The notes below the pieces were generated by a model, which was given only the letters and a program-made list of their open reading frames with translations, was not told the origin of the DNA and did not search any database. A stretch of DNA of 64,000 nt from Hyphochytrium catenoides (taxonomy: Eukaryota; Sar; Hyphochytriomycetes; Hyphochytriales; Hyphochytriaceae): NCBI GenBank assembly GCA_900088475.1, contig FLMG01001044.1:1-64000 (forward strand). The letters run 5' to 3'. The translations under genes were made by a program, and so were the position numbers. Each line of letters starts with the position of its first letter. Position 1 is the first letter of the stretch. Positions 47,501 to 59,186 of the stretch are shown piece by piece.

Positions 47501-50500
47501 TGGGCTCGTTCAGTGGGACTCACGGATCGGTTGTGTCAACCCTGTGCTTTCCGGGGACTTACGCCTCACTGACTGGTATGGTGGCATGTGACCTCTGCCC
47601 AGCAGGCTTTTCTTGCAACGGATACGGCATTTATGAGCCAAGTGTGTGCCCTGCTGGAACATACCGCTCCATGGCAGATTCGCTGTCCTGTGTTCCGTGT
47701 CCCCTTGGCACTTGGTCCCGAGAAACGGGATTGACGGATATTTCCCAGTGTGAGCCTTGCCTTCCTGGCCGCATCTGTGCTACGAAAAAGTTAACCAATT
47801 TAGAGGACTCTTCGCCATGCCCTGCTGGCTATGTCTGCGGCGAAGGAACGGACAGCTCTGGACAGTTTGAGCATCCTTGTCCGGCCGGCTACTTTTGCTA
47901 TGCTCAGAGTACCAATCAAGATATTCTATCGCAGCCCTGTCCTGCTGGATTTTATTGTGAGAGAGGTACGGAAGGCGACCAGTATAAGAAGAATAAGTGT
48001 GGGAACAACTACTTTTGCCCTGTGGGCTCTAGTGTCGGAGAAAGTCCAGAAACAGCTTGTCCCAATGGCACTACATCGGACTTGGGGTCTGCTTCTTTGA
48101 GCAGCTGCGAAATCAAGGTAGTGCCCGTGTGTAGCAAGAGCCCCTTGAAAAGTTACTACCCAAAGTTCTCGTACACTATCAACAACCGGACCATCAGCTT
48201 CGACTCCACGCTACAGACAGGTTACACAGGGGAGGTAGAAGTGGTGAAGAAGATCATGCCTGTCAATGTTACCAGATCGAGTCCGCTATGGCAAAACGAC
48301 ACTGCTGACGTGTTGGATATCTGTCCTCGAGAAGGCAGGGGAGGAGGAAAGACAAACATCACTGTCATCGGCAAACATTTTGCTGACAGTCCATCGCTTA
48401 CCTGTCACTATATCAGTGAGAAGAGTAAGACTGTGCACGTCAAAAGCGGCGTATACAATTCATCCACTCGAGTCATTTGCCCCTCTCCAGATGGAAGCGT
48501 GGGAGACACTTACACAGTTCATATATCAAACTACGGCCGCCGGGAAAGCACTGCGTTCAGCACCTTTCTGATCCTGGATGACACTAATGAAGCTGTGAAT
48601 CCTACCTGCTTAGAACGACGTTGGGAGGAAGAGCCCACAGACTTTGACACAGGATGGTACCTAATGAGAGGCATGTCGGAGGCACGCCTCCAGTTTGACT
48701 TTAGCCACATTCCGCCGAATATCATTTACGGTCAGCATTTCATGTTGGCGCTCTATGTGACACCAAGCATTTGCGAGGAGCAGGTATGCTCTGCTTCGAA
48801 GGACAAGATCACTACTAGAATGCAGCCATGTCAGCGTCCGATCGACTTAAGTCCATGGTTCAACTCTCCAACTGTAGACAAGCACTCGGTCTTCAATATC
48901 TCCATCCTGGCCCTGGAAGATTTGCTTCTGAAGGTGGAAGTACAGATTCTTTTCGGGAAGTACCTACCACTGGAGCCTTACTTCTATAATACGGGCACGG
49001 TAATTATAACACATCCTGAAAGGGCCTATGTTTCTATGGGAACCCAGCCAGAGATGAGACCTCTCTCTCCTCTCGTGTCGCAAGAGGAGCTAGAAGTGCC
49101 CCAAGACTACTTCTTCGTAGCGTTTTTCAATCGCTTGGCGCTTCAGTACGTCACTCAGCCATACAACCTACCTCCAAAGTTTGCTAAGCTAGAAAAAGGG
49201 AGAGTGTTGGTCCGTTACGGTGCTGATGAGACAGAGGACACTGTCATTGATCCTTCTCCTACCGTTAAGGATCAAACGACCTACTGGAGCGCCCCAGGCG
49301 TGACAGGTGAAGACACAATCAATATGATCGACACATACAGAGAGACCTTCATGCAGTTGAAGGGGACTGACTACAATCTTCAGACACTGACTCTTCCATA
49401 TCTCCCCTTCATAAGCAACTGCAAGGGCTATGACAGCTTTATTCCACTTTTTTCTATTATGGAGAGTGAGAAGTGCAGCCTTCCCGAAGAGTCTCTCAGC
49501 TATCCAGGAGACTGGCAGAGGCGTCGGTATTCGGCACTTCCCCATTTGGATGACGTATATGTTGTCGGACCTCTTCAAGTACTGCAGGAGCCCATCTCTG
49601 ACTGGTGTGAGGTGAAGATATCCTGTGCCTATGAAGAAGAGCTGAAACAGAAGGAGACCGAACCGAGGTGGTTCGAAGCTGAGCAAGATGCAATTCTTTT
49701 TGAGATACTCAACTTCCCCATTACCATGAGTCAATACGTCAGTGGTGGGGACCTTAGGGAGCAGGTTATCAAAGAGTATGGTCGGGATAACCTCATTCCT
49801 GTCAGAGTGGACCGAAACGCTGCGCTGGAGGTGGACGGAGGCTGCTCAACTGGCTGCTTTCCTCGTTCGGTCAAGCTTTCAGTGACCTACTATCAGATTA
49901 CCGCGCGCACCAAGCGCATTATAAGTGCGAGTCTGGTGCTCAGCAAGTTTGACAAGAACATGCAGGACCGAAACTATGAGTTCGATGTTGACCTGCAGCC
50001 CTTGCCATGGATCGAGCTTGTGGTGAAGTTTGCCTTCGATCAGTATGTCTTCATCATCCTCTTCACCGTGATGGGAGGCTTTGCGGTGGTGATAGCGGGA
50101 ATCTTTTGGGCGTTGACAAGGTTGGTTTATCTCCTATTGGCCTCCCATTAGGCATTCTATCTGCCCTTCTCTTCATTTACCTGTCGCTAACTGTACCGAT
50201 TAACACAAAGGTTGATTTGATTACTACTAGCCACCCATTACACATTCTGTCCTCCCCTTCTTTCCGGATACCTGTCGCTGATTGTACCGACTGACACCTA
50301 TCTCGCCTCCACTCAGGTTGACTACGCGATTGCAGTCACCTCCTCGCTTTCGGTTGTACTCTTACATAATGTTGGTAGCCCCGCCTTGCTTCTCAGGCGT
50401 CGTTCTTGCCCTGATCCCAATATCTATTGAGCTTTTTCTCCTATGGGCTTTCATCAACATGGACCGCGCCGCGGCTCTAATTGGTCTCTCCTTCGACACA

Positions 50501-52873
50501 TCTCTCTCCTCCCTTCGGCACCGGTATACTCTCTCTTCCCCAGATACCGAGAACGTAGATAGTATCGTAAGAGGTAGAACAGGGATGGCGTTCATATTTT
50601 TCTCTCTCTACATGATGGTCATGAGCGCGAAGCTATACATTCTCAAGCCTGTGTCCATCGAGGAAAAAGAAGCTGAAGAAGAGGGCGAAGAGAGGGACGA
50701 GGAGCTGTGGCAGCCAACTGCGTGGAAGAGAATGCACTTCGTTTTGGTATCTCTCGGTGTAGCCCTCTACATGGTCCTCTATCTTGAGTTCTCCTTCTGG
50801 AGTCAATTTCCAGACCATATCTGGTTGATCTTGGTTGCTTCAAAAGTGGTTTTCAAAGTCTATGAAAGCGTAACGGGGGCGCTGATGAAAGAAGATCTAT
50901 TCACAACGGCCCTGAAAAGTGCTCACGCTATCACCTTTGAGGTGATGACCATGGCAGCCAACGACTTTTTAGATTTCATCCTTACTTTCTACGTAGTCCT
51001 AGGCTTCACAATCCTTGAGAGAGTTTTCGCCGACCCAGCGATTGACGATGCCACGGACTACGCTCAGAAAATATTCAAAAAGGCGGCAGCGAAGGTAAAA
51101 GCGTTTGTTGCAAAGTTGAGGAAGAGGAAGTCAGGAATCAGAGAGAAAGCAAAGGAAAAGAAAGAAGCTGCCAAGAAAGGCGAGAATAAGTCAAAAGCAG
51201 GAGGAACAGATGAAAAAGAGACTGACGAAGAAGAGGAAGATGACAAAGAGGGAGAGACTGTGGAACCCATTCTCGATTCCCTCAACGGTTACGCTGCGGA
51301 CGCTCTAGCTTCCATTTACGTGCCATTTCTCTTCGCCATTGTCATCTGGTTCGACAATGAGACGCAGTTTACCGAGCTGTATAACATCAGAGATCAGGAT
51401 ATGATTTACTATCTATTGTTTGGAGTGATCATCATCCCGTTCCAATACGTTGTTGATGTCCTCATTCACAACGGAGGAGAACTCTTCCATGGTTGGAAGG
51501 TGTACGACTATCTCGTCTACGCTCGTTATCGCTACCTTCAACGAGAGACGCGGTGGAAAGGCTTTGAGGATACTCAAGATGAATGCATAGAGGAGGGACT
51601 TCGGTCGCTTGACCAGATGTGCTTCTCTTCTCAGATGTATGCAATGTGCACCGTCCATACGACAGCCATTGTCTTCTTTACCCTTGGTATCGACATCATC
51701 ATCCGATCGGACTACATACTCTTCGCCGATCCTGCTCTCCTCATAATTCTTCCTTATGTCTACGTGTCCTGTACGGTGGTCAAGCAACTAGTCATAGTCC
51801 TAGGCATTGTCCTACCTATCTGGAGGATCAAGCATCAAAAGACCGCGTGGCTCCAGGGAGAAGAAGAGGAGGAGTTGGGCCTTCCAACATTTGATGAACT
51901 GGAACAATTGAAAGGAGCTAGTCACGAGGAGTTCCTTATGAACCAGCGCCTAACCTCTGAAACGTTTAGGCACAAATTCCTTAATTATAACCGGGCATGG
52001 CTAGTTTCACAGCTTCCCAACATCTTGACGCCTCGCACTCTACGCCGAGGCCGGCCATACCTCATTCAACAGCTATCCAAGATCCTGGGGTCTGTTAACC
52101 CAGACATCTCCGATGACTCAGAGGATGAGGGCATGAAGTTTGGTGCCGTGGCTCTGTCAGCTCCTGCTCGTATTATGATTAGGCTCTGGCTGGCTAAGGC
52201 AAGGCGTCGGCGGCGTCTGATTGTCGCTGTGCAGCCAATTATAGCAGCCGCGCGGAAGGTGGAATGTGAGATTTGTCTCAGTCGAAAGCAGCTGCAAGTG
52301 GAGCTTGTGACGCCTTTAGAAGAGTTAGGGGATAAGTTTGAACAGCAGTTTCCCTCTGAGGAGTTTGATCAGGTTGCATGGAAGCAATTTTTTCAGAAGC
52401 ATGCCCGGATGCGAACCATATGTCTCACCTGTTCTGGCGTAGAAAAGACCAGAGAACAAACTGAAGTTGGGGCTGGCGGAGGCCGAGCAAGGCGCTCGGT
52501 TGGCAACGCAATGCCATCTGCCTATCAGCCACAATTTCCTCCAGTCTATCTCAACCCGACCTCGAAGCTCATCATGCTCTCCTGGTACCGCAAAGCTCAA
52601 AGCCGGGTCTTCGGCGTCTTTGGCAAGAAGCGGGCCCAGGTCAACGTTAGCGATGACTCTGAAGACGACGATGCAATCAACCAGTTTGAGTGGGCTAAGA
52701 GACCTCTTAATCTCAATCCAGCATCAGTGGCTATTGCCAAAAAATGGCTAGGAACTGCCCGACAGTTGACTAACCAGAAAGAAGTAAGAGCGAGCGAGGC
52801 ATCTTTACAGCTGCCCAAGCAGCAGAGGAAGAAGCCTCCTAGCAAAGGGGGAAGCAAATTAAAGAAGAAGTAG
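26529..52873 (+). CDS. Giant IPT/TIG-repeat polytopic membrane protein (5' end missing)
   Basis: Seven exons join in phase: 26529-27152, 27220-29100, 29162-29434, 29494-29754, 29827-30087, 30161-50120 and 50317-52873, giving 8,604 codons before TAG plus an unfound N-terminus. Order of parts: three beta modules with an LxxGxHxxxLxWKK-like motif (about 26.85, 27.36 and 27.83 kb); two cadherin/CSPG-like repeats ending VNDPP and VNDAP; then roughly 60-70 IPT/TIG domains (29.2-46.35 kb), each with PxxGxxxGGTxVxVxGxxF, CRFG and an SxxxIxCxxP strand; a GCC2/GCC3 cysteine-rich stalk (46.4-48.1 kb); one further TIG-like domain; a conserved extracellular block; and about ten membrane spans (50.03-51.83 kb) with a lysine/glutamate-rich loop and a basic cytosolic tail. 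TIG and GCC2/3 domains are extracellular folds known from plexins, fibrocystin and ephrin-receptor-like proteins. I infer a surface adhesin or receptor. No catalytic domain is visible. Confidence 0.88.
30451..33477 (+). repeat. TIG super-repeat, unit 1
   Basis: Protein segments here align in order with those starting 3,027-3,030 bases downstream: MVPAGEAG at 30451 with MVPAWTES at 33478, LNGIDF at 31981 with LNGVDF at 35011, and TFGKESVPAAY at 32398 with TFGEDVVPARF at 35428. Unusual TIG variants, including one with extra N-linked-site insertions (31.3-31.4 kb versus 34.35-34.4 kb), keep the same order. The last third (32.53-33.44 kb) is more diverged and contains a charged insert. Confidence 0.7.
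33478..36507 (+). repeat. TIG super-repeat, unit 2
   Basis: This is the second unit of the roughly 1,009-residue duplication, best supported from 33478 to about 35550. The offset between matching positions drifts by only one codon over 2 kb, which points to tandem duplication of a block of about twelve TIG domains rather than independent shuffling. The right limit at 36507 is extrapolated from unit length. Confidence 0.6.
46380..48112 (+). other. GCC2/GCC3 cysteine-rich stalk region
   Basis: Tandem modules of the type CPxGxxCxxxxxxxPxxCPxGxYCxxGT are typical of ephrin-receptor-like GCC2/GCC3 repeats. At least ten CP-G-C blocks are visible, for example CPAGYVCGEGT and CPAGYFCYAQST near 47.8-47.9 kb. 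Their disulfide-rich nature implies an extracellular location. Confidence 0.8.
50025..51840 (+). other. Polytopic membrane domain of the giant protein
   Basis: About ten hydrophobic segments are seen. They include YVFIILFTVMGGFAVVIAG (end of the long exon), one starting IMLVAPPCFSGVV, one with AFIFFSLYMMVM, and three between 50.73 and 51.03 kb. A run of K/E-rich residues (51.07-51.27 kb) follows, and then four more spans (51.29-51.83 kb). The final 1 kb is hydrophilic, with repeated DDSED motifs and basic stretches, and is presumably cytosolic. Confidence 0.75.
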
Positions 52874-53082
52874 CTTTACCAGTAGGTTCTAACAGAAGTC
52901 TTCTCCCTAGATCGTTATATGTTTGCCATGGACGTCCATATTACCCTATGACACTGATCATTCCTTATCTATAAATTTAAGCCATCCTCTGTCAATCCAC
53001 AGTGTCCTGTCTCTTCCAAACTTTGCAAAGCCTAGCATGGACCACTTCCGCCACACACGGATACGTAACTAGTCTTGCATTA

Positions 53083-54940
53083 TTAATTAATGTTAGTCAT
53101 CAATGCAACGTCCTCGGAGCTACGCCCTCTCGCTTTCTGTCCTCTGCCTCCACCTAAGAAGGACTTCGCACAGTCTTTCAAAAGAGAATACTGCACGAGG
53201 CAAGAGGAGAATAGCGCGAGGAAAGGAAAGACTGCTGCAGATACGGGCGATGTCCAAATATCCTGGGTAAGCGCCCATACTAGCAAGAGGCAGCCACCAG
53301 ACTTTACCACGCGCCAATATTGAGACGCAAAAAGCGACTCCGGAAAGCCAGATAAGATTAAAAGCATAGATATTAGCAGCAACATTCCTAGAGAATGGTA
53401 GCCAATGAAGAGAGCAAACGCAAAAGTAGGATGGAGATACGGCGGAACGCAGAGATAGCCCAGAGCGTACGCAAAGATGACACCTGCCATCGCAATGCCT
53501 TGGGAAGGCACTTTCTGTAAAAGCACAGAGCTTTGTGCTATGTAGCGCCTATAGGCTGGCGAGGACCGAGCCCGAACTGTCAGAAAAGGTATCAGCCCAA
53601 ACAATGCGCACAGAATGCCTCCCCGGGAAAGGAAGAGAGGGTAAGGAGAATCGTTGGACAGTTCTATTCGGAACTTGTACCAGCGCCAGTGGAGGTTCCA
53701 ATAGACGTAAGGGACCCAGTACCAAGGATACATCTTCCTAGCTGTGTATCCAAAGGAGAGAGAACGACCTGGGATGTCACCCTGCACTTCAGTGCAGACA
53801 TAGATGTCGAAGCTCCTCCTCTCATAGTAGAAGAAGTGGTTGATGTTGTACCAGAAAGGCAGGCGCTTCACGAGAGCAGACTCTCCTCCAATCGCAGTTT
53901 CAAGATGACTGCCTGCCTCGAAGAGAGGACCCATCTCGATGGCCGAAAACAGCCTGTTGGGCAGAAGTGAGATTCCAGTCATGGACTCGTTTGCCTGCCA
54001 GGTCACTCCTCATCTCCTGCCCTCTATGTAGGCTGACACTATCATCCTTGAATTCACTCAAGACAAACCCTGTCTGTTGCCCAGTCTCTCTCCCGCCTCT
54101 TCCACCTATCCCGTCTGATAATGCCTCTACCCCGTCTCAATCCTTACTCTTACTCCGTAGAATCATTGTCCTGTAATACCTGGGAATAAATCCCTGATCA
54201 ATGCCTTTAAGCAAAGGGTCTTGCGCTTCCATGTCGACTAGCGCACCTTTTACGAGGTCCAAGGTCGCATTGTGCCCCGGTGTGACGACCCAAAGACCGA
54301 TCGCATACACGAGAGGGTTAATGTGAACCGCACAAAATGGCCCGCAGGTGAAAAGATCATCCATATTGTACAGAACTAAGTTCTCTGGCTCCAGATACAC
54401 AATCCGCTCGTAGTTGACAAGCTCCCAGAGCCTCAGCTTATTATACGAGTGCTCCAGATGGGCACGCCTGTCCGTCCTCGACGTCTAACAAGAAGGAGTA
54501 TTAGGGTCATCGAAGGGGTTAACAACTGACTCCACCAAAAGTAACTGAGGTACTTCTAGGACAAAAGAAGCGTAAGCTCGACGACTTACTCGAGCAAACG
54601 GGTCTTTGATATTGAGCTTCACAACCTTGGCTCCATCGCGCGTCAGTACTTCCTCTGTCTCTGGCTTGGTGGCCTCAGGCACCAGTACGACCACGTCAAA
54701 CCTCGTCTCGGTCTTTAGTAACGAGCGAAGCAACACTCGAGTAGCAAGCAAGAAACCTTCAGATTCACTGCCGGCATCGTAGTGAATCGTTGCGTAGGCG
54801 AAATGCCCTGTTCTTTCAGTGTATGGTGTCGCCTTGCCCTTGTGAATGGTCTTTGAACTGCACAGCAGGACTAAGACGGCAAGAAAAACGAATGGGATCC
54901 GCCGATGGCAGCTATTTCGGCGGCAAGATGCTGGCGCCAT
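53083..54940 (-). CDS. GT8 family glycosyltransferase with multi-span C-terminus (PGSIP-like)
   Basis: There are three exons, 54940-54590, 54484-54180 and 53953-53083, joined in phase to 508 residues, about the length of plant PGSIP8-type proteins. A basic N-terminus and hydrophobic run (PFVFLAVLVLL) form a type II signal anchor. The catalytic region shows the GT8 order FAYATIHYDAG, RFDVVVLVPE, HSYNKLRLWEL, YERIVYLEPENLVLYNMDDLF, KGIDQGFI and LPFWYNINHFFYY. The C-terminal 150 residues contain several membrane spans, as in plant glucuronosyltransferase-like PGSIP/IPUT proteins. The expected metal-binding DxD (YLDADN in relatives) reads EPEN here. Expected role: sugar transfer in the Golgi or ER; donor and acceptor are unknown. 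It is convergent with the giant gene, 209 bp away. Confidence 0.75.
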
Positions 54941-55772
54941 TATGTTCCACTTCCTTCGTGGATGTACTATGTACTCCTAAGATGAACAAGTTTGCTGATC
55001 ATGAGAGTCAGCGGTATTGCTTAGTGCCCGCAAAGGGGCATCAATGTTCACTCCTTCGCGACCATTTGCAGAGTTGATAGACTACACTGGGTAACAATAA
55101 GCAATCCCTATACTCAGTAGCTGCAGTGTCAGCAGAGGAGCTCGTAGACCCGCTTGTAGGCTGACGATGAGCCTGCGATGAGCCATGTTCTGTCTATCTG
55201 CCGCGCTGCTGACGGCTGCGGCTGCGGCAGTCGGCACTCGCTTGGGCTTTGTCTGCAGTCTGCACTCATCGCTGAAGAGCCCAAAAGCCATCTGTAAGAA
55301 TCAGAACTGAAAGCGGCTATCATAGGAGGATCTGTTACATGATAAACCAACATTCAGTCCATTATAGTTATCAAAACCGCCGAATCTCTGTTCTGTGTAT
55401 TTTCTACAAGTACGAGGTACAGTCAACGACTTCTCCAACGGTAAAGCGACAATAACAGGAGAAGGTATACTACTAATGCGTTTGTCATGCATAAAGCAAT
55501 AATAGACTAGTTTAAAAGATGGTCCTTGTACTCTTACGAAGGGATTATGGTGATAATATTAGGCGCCTATCTGGAGGACCAAAATGTGACAGCAATGCGA
55601 CGAGTGACAAGTGCGAGACAGAGTGATCAAGAGCGGTGATCAAGGGGTCACTAACGGCAAACCTTCGAACGAGACAGAGCGGCATGGAGGTGAGCCGGTG
55701 ACCAAAAGACAAGGAATGAACGGACCAGAGAATAAGGTATCTTATCCATCATCTTTTTCTTCTTTCCAGTTG

Positions 55773-55821
<49 letters not shown>

Positions 55822-56074
55822 TCTCGCTCTCTTTCTGTCCGCTTGCTCACTCTACTTCTCCTCTCCTCCTTTCCTCACATCCCGTCTTCACTGTCACTTA
55901 CTTTCTCTTTATAACTCTTCTTCAACCAGGCATGACAAGCATTTCCTGCTGTTGAGATGAGGGTAAGGTAAGACGTCAAGCTCCCTCATCACCCAGAACA
56001 AGATTTGCCAGGCTCTAAACCTCTCACGGGCGGCTTGTAGCGCATACACTTGGTCCTCAGTCACTCCCACAGGC
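54941..56074. promoter_or_regulatory. Divergent intergenic region with CT microsatellite
   Basis: This 1.1 kb lies between the divergently read GT8 and C69 genes, so both promoters should lie here. No supported gene is seen. Short frames at 55082-55353 are low complexity (alanine, glutamine and proline runs). A pure CT tract lies at 55775-55817. Confidence 0.4.
55775..55817 (+). repeat. (CT)n microsatellite
   Basis: An uninterrupted CT run of about 43 bases is followed by imperfect CT-rich sequence to about 55870. It ends about 260 bases before the C69 start codon. Confidence 0.9.
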
Positions 56075-59000
56075 ATGAAGCTGCAAGCAGGACTCGCACT
56101 CACTGCGCTGCTTAGCCTTTGGGGAGCGACGTCGGCATGCACTTCCATTGGAGTGGGGAAGCTTGCCAGCACGGACGGCTCAACGTTTGCCACTCATACC
56201 GCTGACAGCAAGACCGGAGACTTCCGAGCCATCAGAGTGCCACGAAACTATCATCTGGGTGCTGAGAGGCCTGTTTATCCGGGCTCTCTGACCTTTCCTA
56301 GATACGTCGGGTCATCTCGGGGAAAGAATAACTACAAGCCGCGGGATGGAGAGGAGCCAACAAAGCCAATCGGTTATATACCGGAGACCAACAGGAGTTA
56401 TACGTATGCCTACTATGACGCTATCTATGGCGTCGTCAACGAGGCCGGACTAGGTAAGGTGAACCCTGGCGCCCTTTCTGTCTCCCTCGCCTGTATTCTT
56501 CTAAGCAGACTTACCTAGAGGGGCGTCGACCTCTCAGTGGTTAATCCTGCATATGAGCATCACAGTTCTGTCTCTCTAGTGTCTGACACGAAGGATCCTT
56601 TGCTTCTTGAAGAAAGAGAACACCCTCTCACATTTTCACTCCTCCATTGAACGCGTCGCAGGCATCGGCGAATCCACATGTGGCGGAAAGATCTTTGCCG
56701 CTATTCGGCCCAATGGCAAGGCATTGATGACTATTGATGAACTTACGCGCACCGCCCTCGAGCGCTGCGCAACGGCCCGTTGTGCGGTAGAACTTATGGG
56801 TGACTTAGCCTACAACTACGGCTTTGCTGCGGCCGAACCGGTGGCCGCGGAAGCAGGAGAAGCACTGGTGGTCAATGATAGGGAGGAAGTCTGGGTTTTC
56901 CACGTGACTGCAGGCGATTTCGAGGGCCGTCACGGCGTCTGGGTAGCTCAGAGACTGCCTCACGACCACATCACGGTGGTGCCAAACTTCTTCGTCATCG
57001 GAAAAGTGAACCTGGCAGACACCGATAACTATCTGGCGTCTCCTAACCTCTTCTCAGCTGCCAAGGAGAATGGGCTTTGGAAGGAGGAGGACGGAGAGTT
57101 TGAGTTCAACAAGGTGTACGGCAACGATCCCATGATCTATTCCTCCAGACGATGGTGGAGAGTCTTCTCCCTCGCTGCGCCCTCTCTAGCACTCCCTCCG
57201 ACCCAAGACTACTATCCATTTTCTGTGAAGGTGGAGAAGAAAGTCTCAGCTGAGGATCTGATGTGGATGAATAGAGACCACTTTGAGGGCACTCCCTATG
57301 ATCTCACGGCAAGCGTAGGTGGGTAGTAGACAAGGAGTCCGGCAGGCTTCTGCAGCAGCAATTGGCATAATTATTTCTTCTATTCTCTGCTTTGCCCTTG
57401 CGTTCAGGTGGAGGTCCTTTTGGAATGGCTGATCGATGGGAGAATGAGCCTCGCCTGTCCTGGGAACGTGCGATATCTATCCATCGCACACTGTATAGCA
57501 CAGTGATACAAGCGAGACCTCACAAGCCAGGTAAAATGAGGAGAACAGCTAGAAGCCTATGCGCTCTCTAAAAGAGTTCTGGAGACGTTGTTTTGAAAGA
57601 AGGAATAAAGTCAGTTGCTAGGCTAGAGCTGGGAGGCGAAGAGGTTTTCATGAAAAGTACTCTTGGGAGAATAGGGAGAATAGCCTTGTTATCTCAACCA
57701 GGGGGAGAAGAGAAAGATGACACGGGTCTCCCGATTGAGATCCTTATGCTGTCTTTCGTAGGCTTTTACGGCACTATCCTTTGGTTCGGCTTCGATTCCC
57801 CCCACGCGTCGGCTTACACGCCCGTATACGCGGGCAGCGAGGGAATGGGAAAGCCCTACAGCACAGGGTAAGTTTTGCCATCTAATAGTTCTGATCGTAG
57901 TACTGCCTCAATGTTCCACCCAAACAACTACCTTTGGTTCTGTTACTCTCGGCTTGGCTTGGGTGGCTCTCCTCACAGATGCACAGAGTTCGCTGACCGC
58001 TGCTTGGCCTCGACGGACGGTTACGTTTCCGTCTTCCTCGTTATTGTGTCCTTGTCTCTCTCTCTCCTCGTAGGTCCCAGCTGCTGTACACCTCTGACAG
58101 CATGTGGTGGGTGAACAACCTCCTCTCCAACTATCTTAACCTTCGGTATAAGTGTATCATTGGGGACATCCAGACGAAGATTAGGGAAGTAGAGACCCGG
58201 GCATTTCAAGAGATCGAGGAGGTGGATAGAAAGGTGGCCAAGGCGATGGAGAAGGATGAGGAGGTAAGGGAAACGAAGGAGAGCGTGAGGGGCAGTGAGA
58301 TTGGGCAAAGAAGAAGGAGGTTACATGCTTCCTTGGAAAAGGCAATGAAGTGGTGCAGCATCGCACACTTGCCTTCCTCTTGGGAGGCCTTATTAGAGGT
58401 AGTCACAGGTCAAAGTAACGTCTAGCCAACTGGAGAGGGGAGGAGAGCGAGGACAGAGGAAACCTTTATGAAGACGTCATCCATAGTTATTATGTAGCGG
58501 AAGGGTCCCCTCATTCTGCTGAAAGGGTATTCTAAAGGAAGAAAGGGAAGAAGTTGAAGAGAGATAGACTGTAGGATGACTCTCACTTTCTCCTTTATTT
58601 CTCTGTTAGCATCTGGCTCGGCGGATTGTCTCAGAATACACCGAGCGGGCTGCCGTGCGCCTTCATCGGGAATGGCAGGAGCTCTCATCGCTGGTGTTTA
58701 CCAAGTACAATGACGGATATGTCAATCTGCCGACCGTGGGAGCAGACTCTTGTGCCTACCCCGTCTGGTGGCACGACCTACAGATCCAGGTAAGGGCACA
58801 ACTTGGCAAGTTGACTCATTCCAAGACAGCGTTTTCAGCTCTATGGCTCGTAACTCCTTGCCTATACTACTTCTTCCGACTAGTAGTATTGAGAGTGTCT
58901 ACTCTGGCAACTCTCTATCCCTGCATTCTTAGATGAGACCTTTCGGGACGCCTAACACAGCCGCCTTTCTCTGATGACGCAGTACGACGCTCAGAAACTG

Positions 59001-59186
59001 GCCTCTCCGACTCCATCTGAGATATCCGCAGAAAGTTCTTCCGTCGACATCGTCAAGCTCGCAAACAGCAGGTCTTCACATCTATTTGGATTCCTCTGCG
59101 CCCTCGTTGGACTCGTTGCAGGCGCGTTCTTAGGAGCTCACGTCTCGTCCAGGAGAAGTAGGTCAGGTTACGCTGTCGTGCCCTAG
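56075..59186 (+). CDS. C69-family dipeptidase, secreted, membrane-anchored
   Basis: Seven exons (56075-56453, 56662-57318, 57408-57530, 57762-57867, 58074-58263, 58610-58789, 58983-59186) join in phase to 612 residues. A signal peptide (KLQAGLALTALLSLWGATSA) is followed directly by CTSIGVGK. Cleavage would expose the cysteine that serves as N-terminal nucleophile in peptidase family C69 (PepD/secernin type). Further family marks are DGSTFATHTAD, YGVVNEAGLGIGEST and REEVWVFHVTAG. Near the C-terminus a hydrophobic segment (LFGFLCALVGLVAGAFLGAHV) followed by basic residues makes a type I anchor. Role: cleavage of dipeptides or short peptides, probably in a vacuolar/lysosomal lumen or at the surface. 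The C-terminal anchor is not typical of bacterial PepD. Confidence 0.88.

Noticed and set aside
50282-52873. Separate 863-codon membrane protein gene
   Set aside because: The first residues of that frame lie in the intron. A splice from 50120 to 50317 joins it in phase to the long exon, whose last span needs the others.
55611-55955. 114-codon plus-strand ORF upstream of the C69 gene
   Set aside because: Its centre is microsatellite-encoded Ser-Leu and it has no coding features outside that run.
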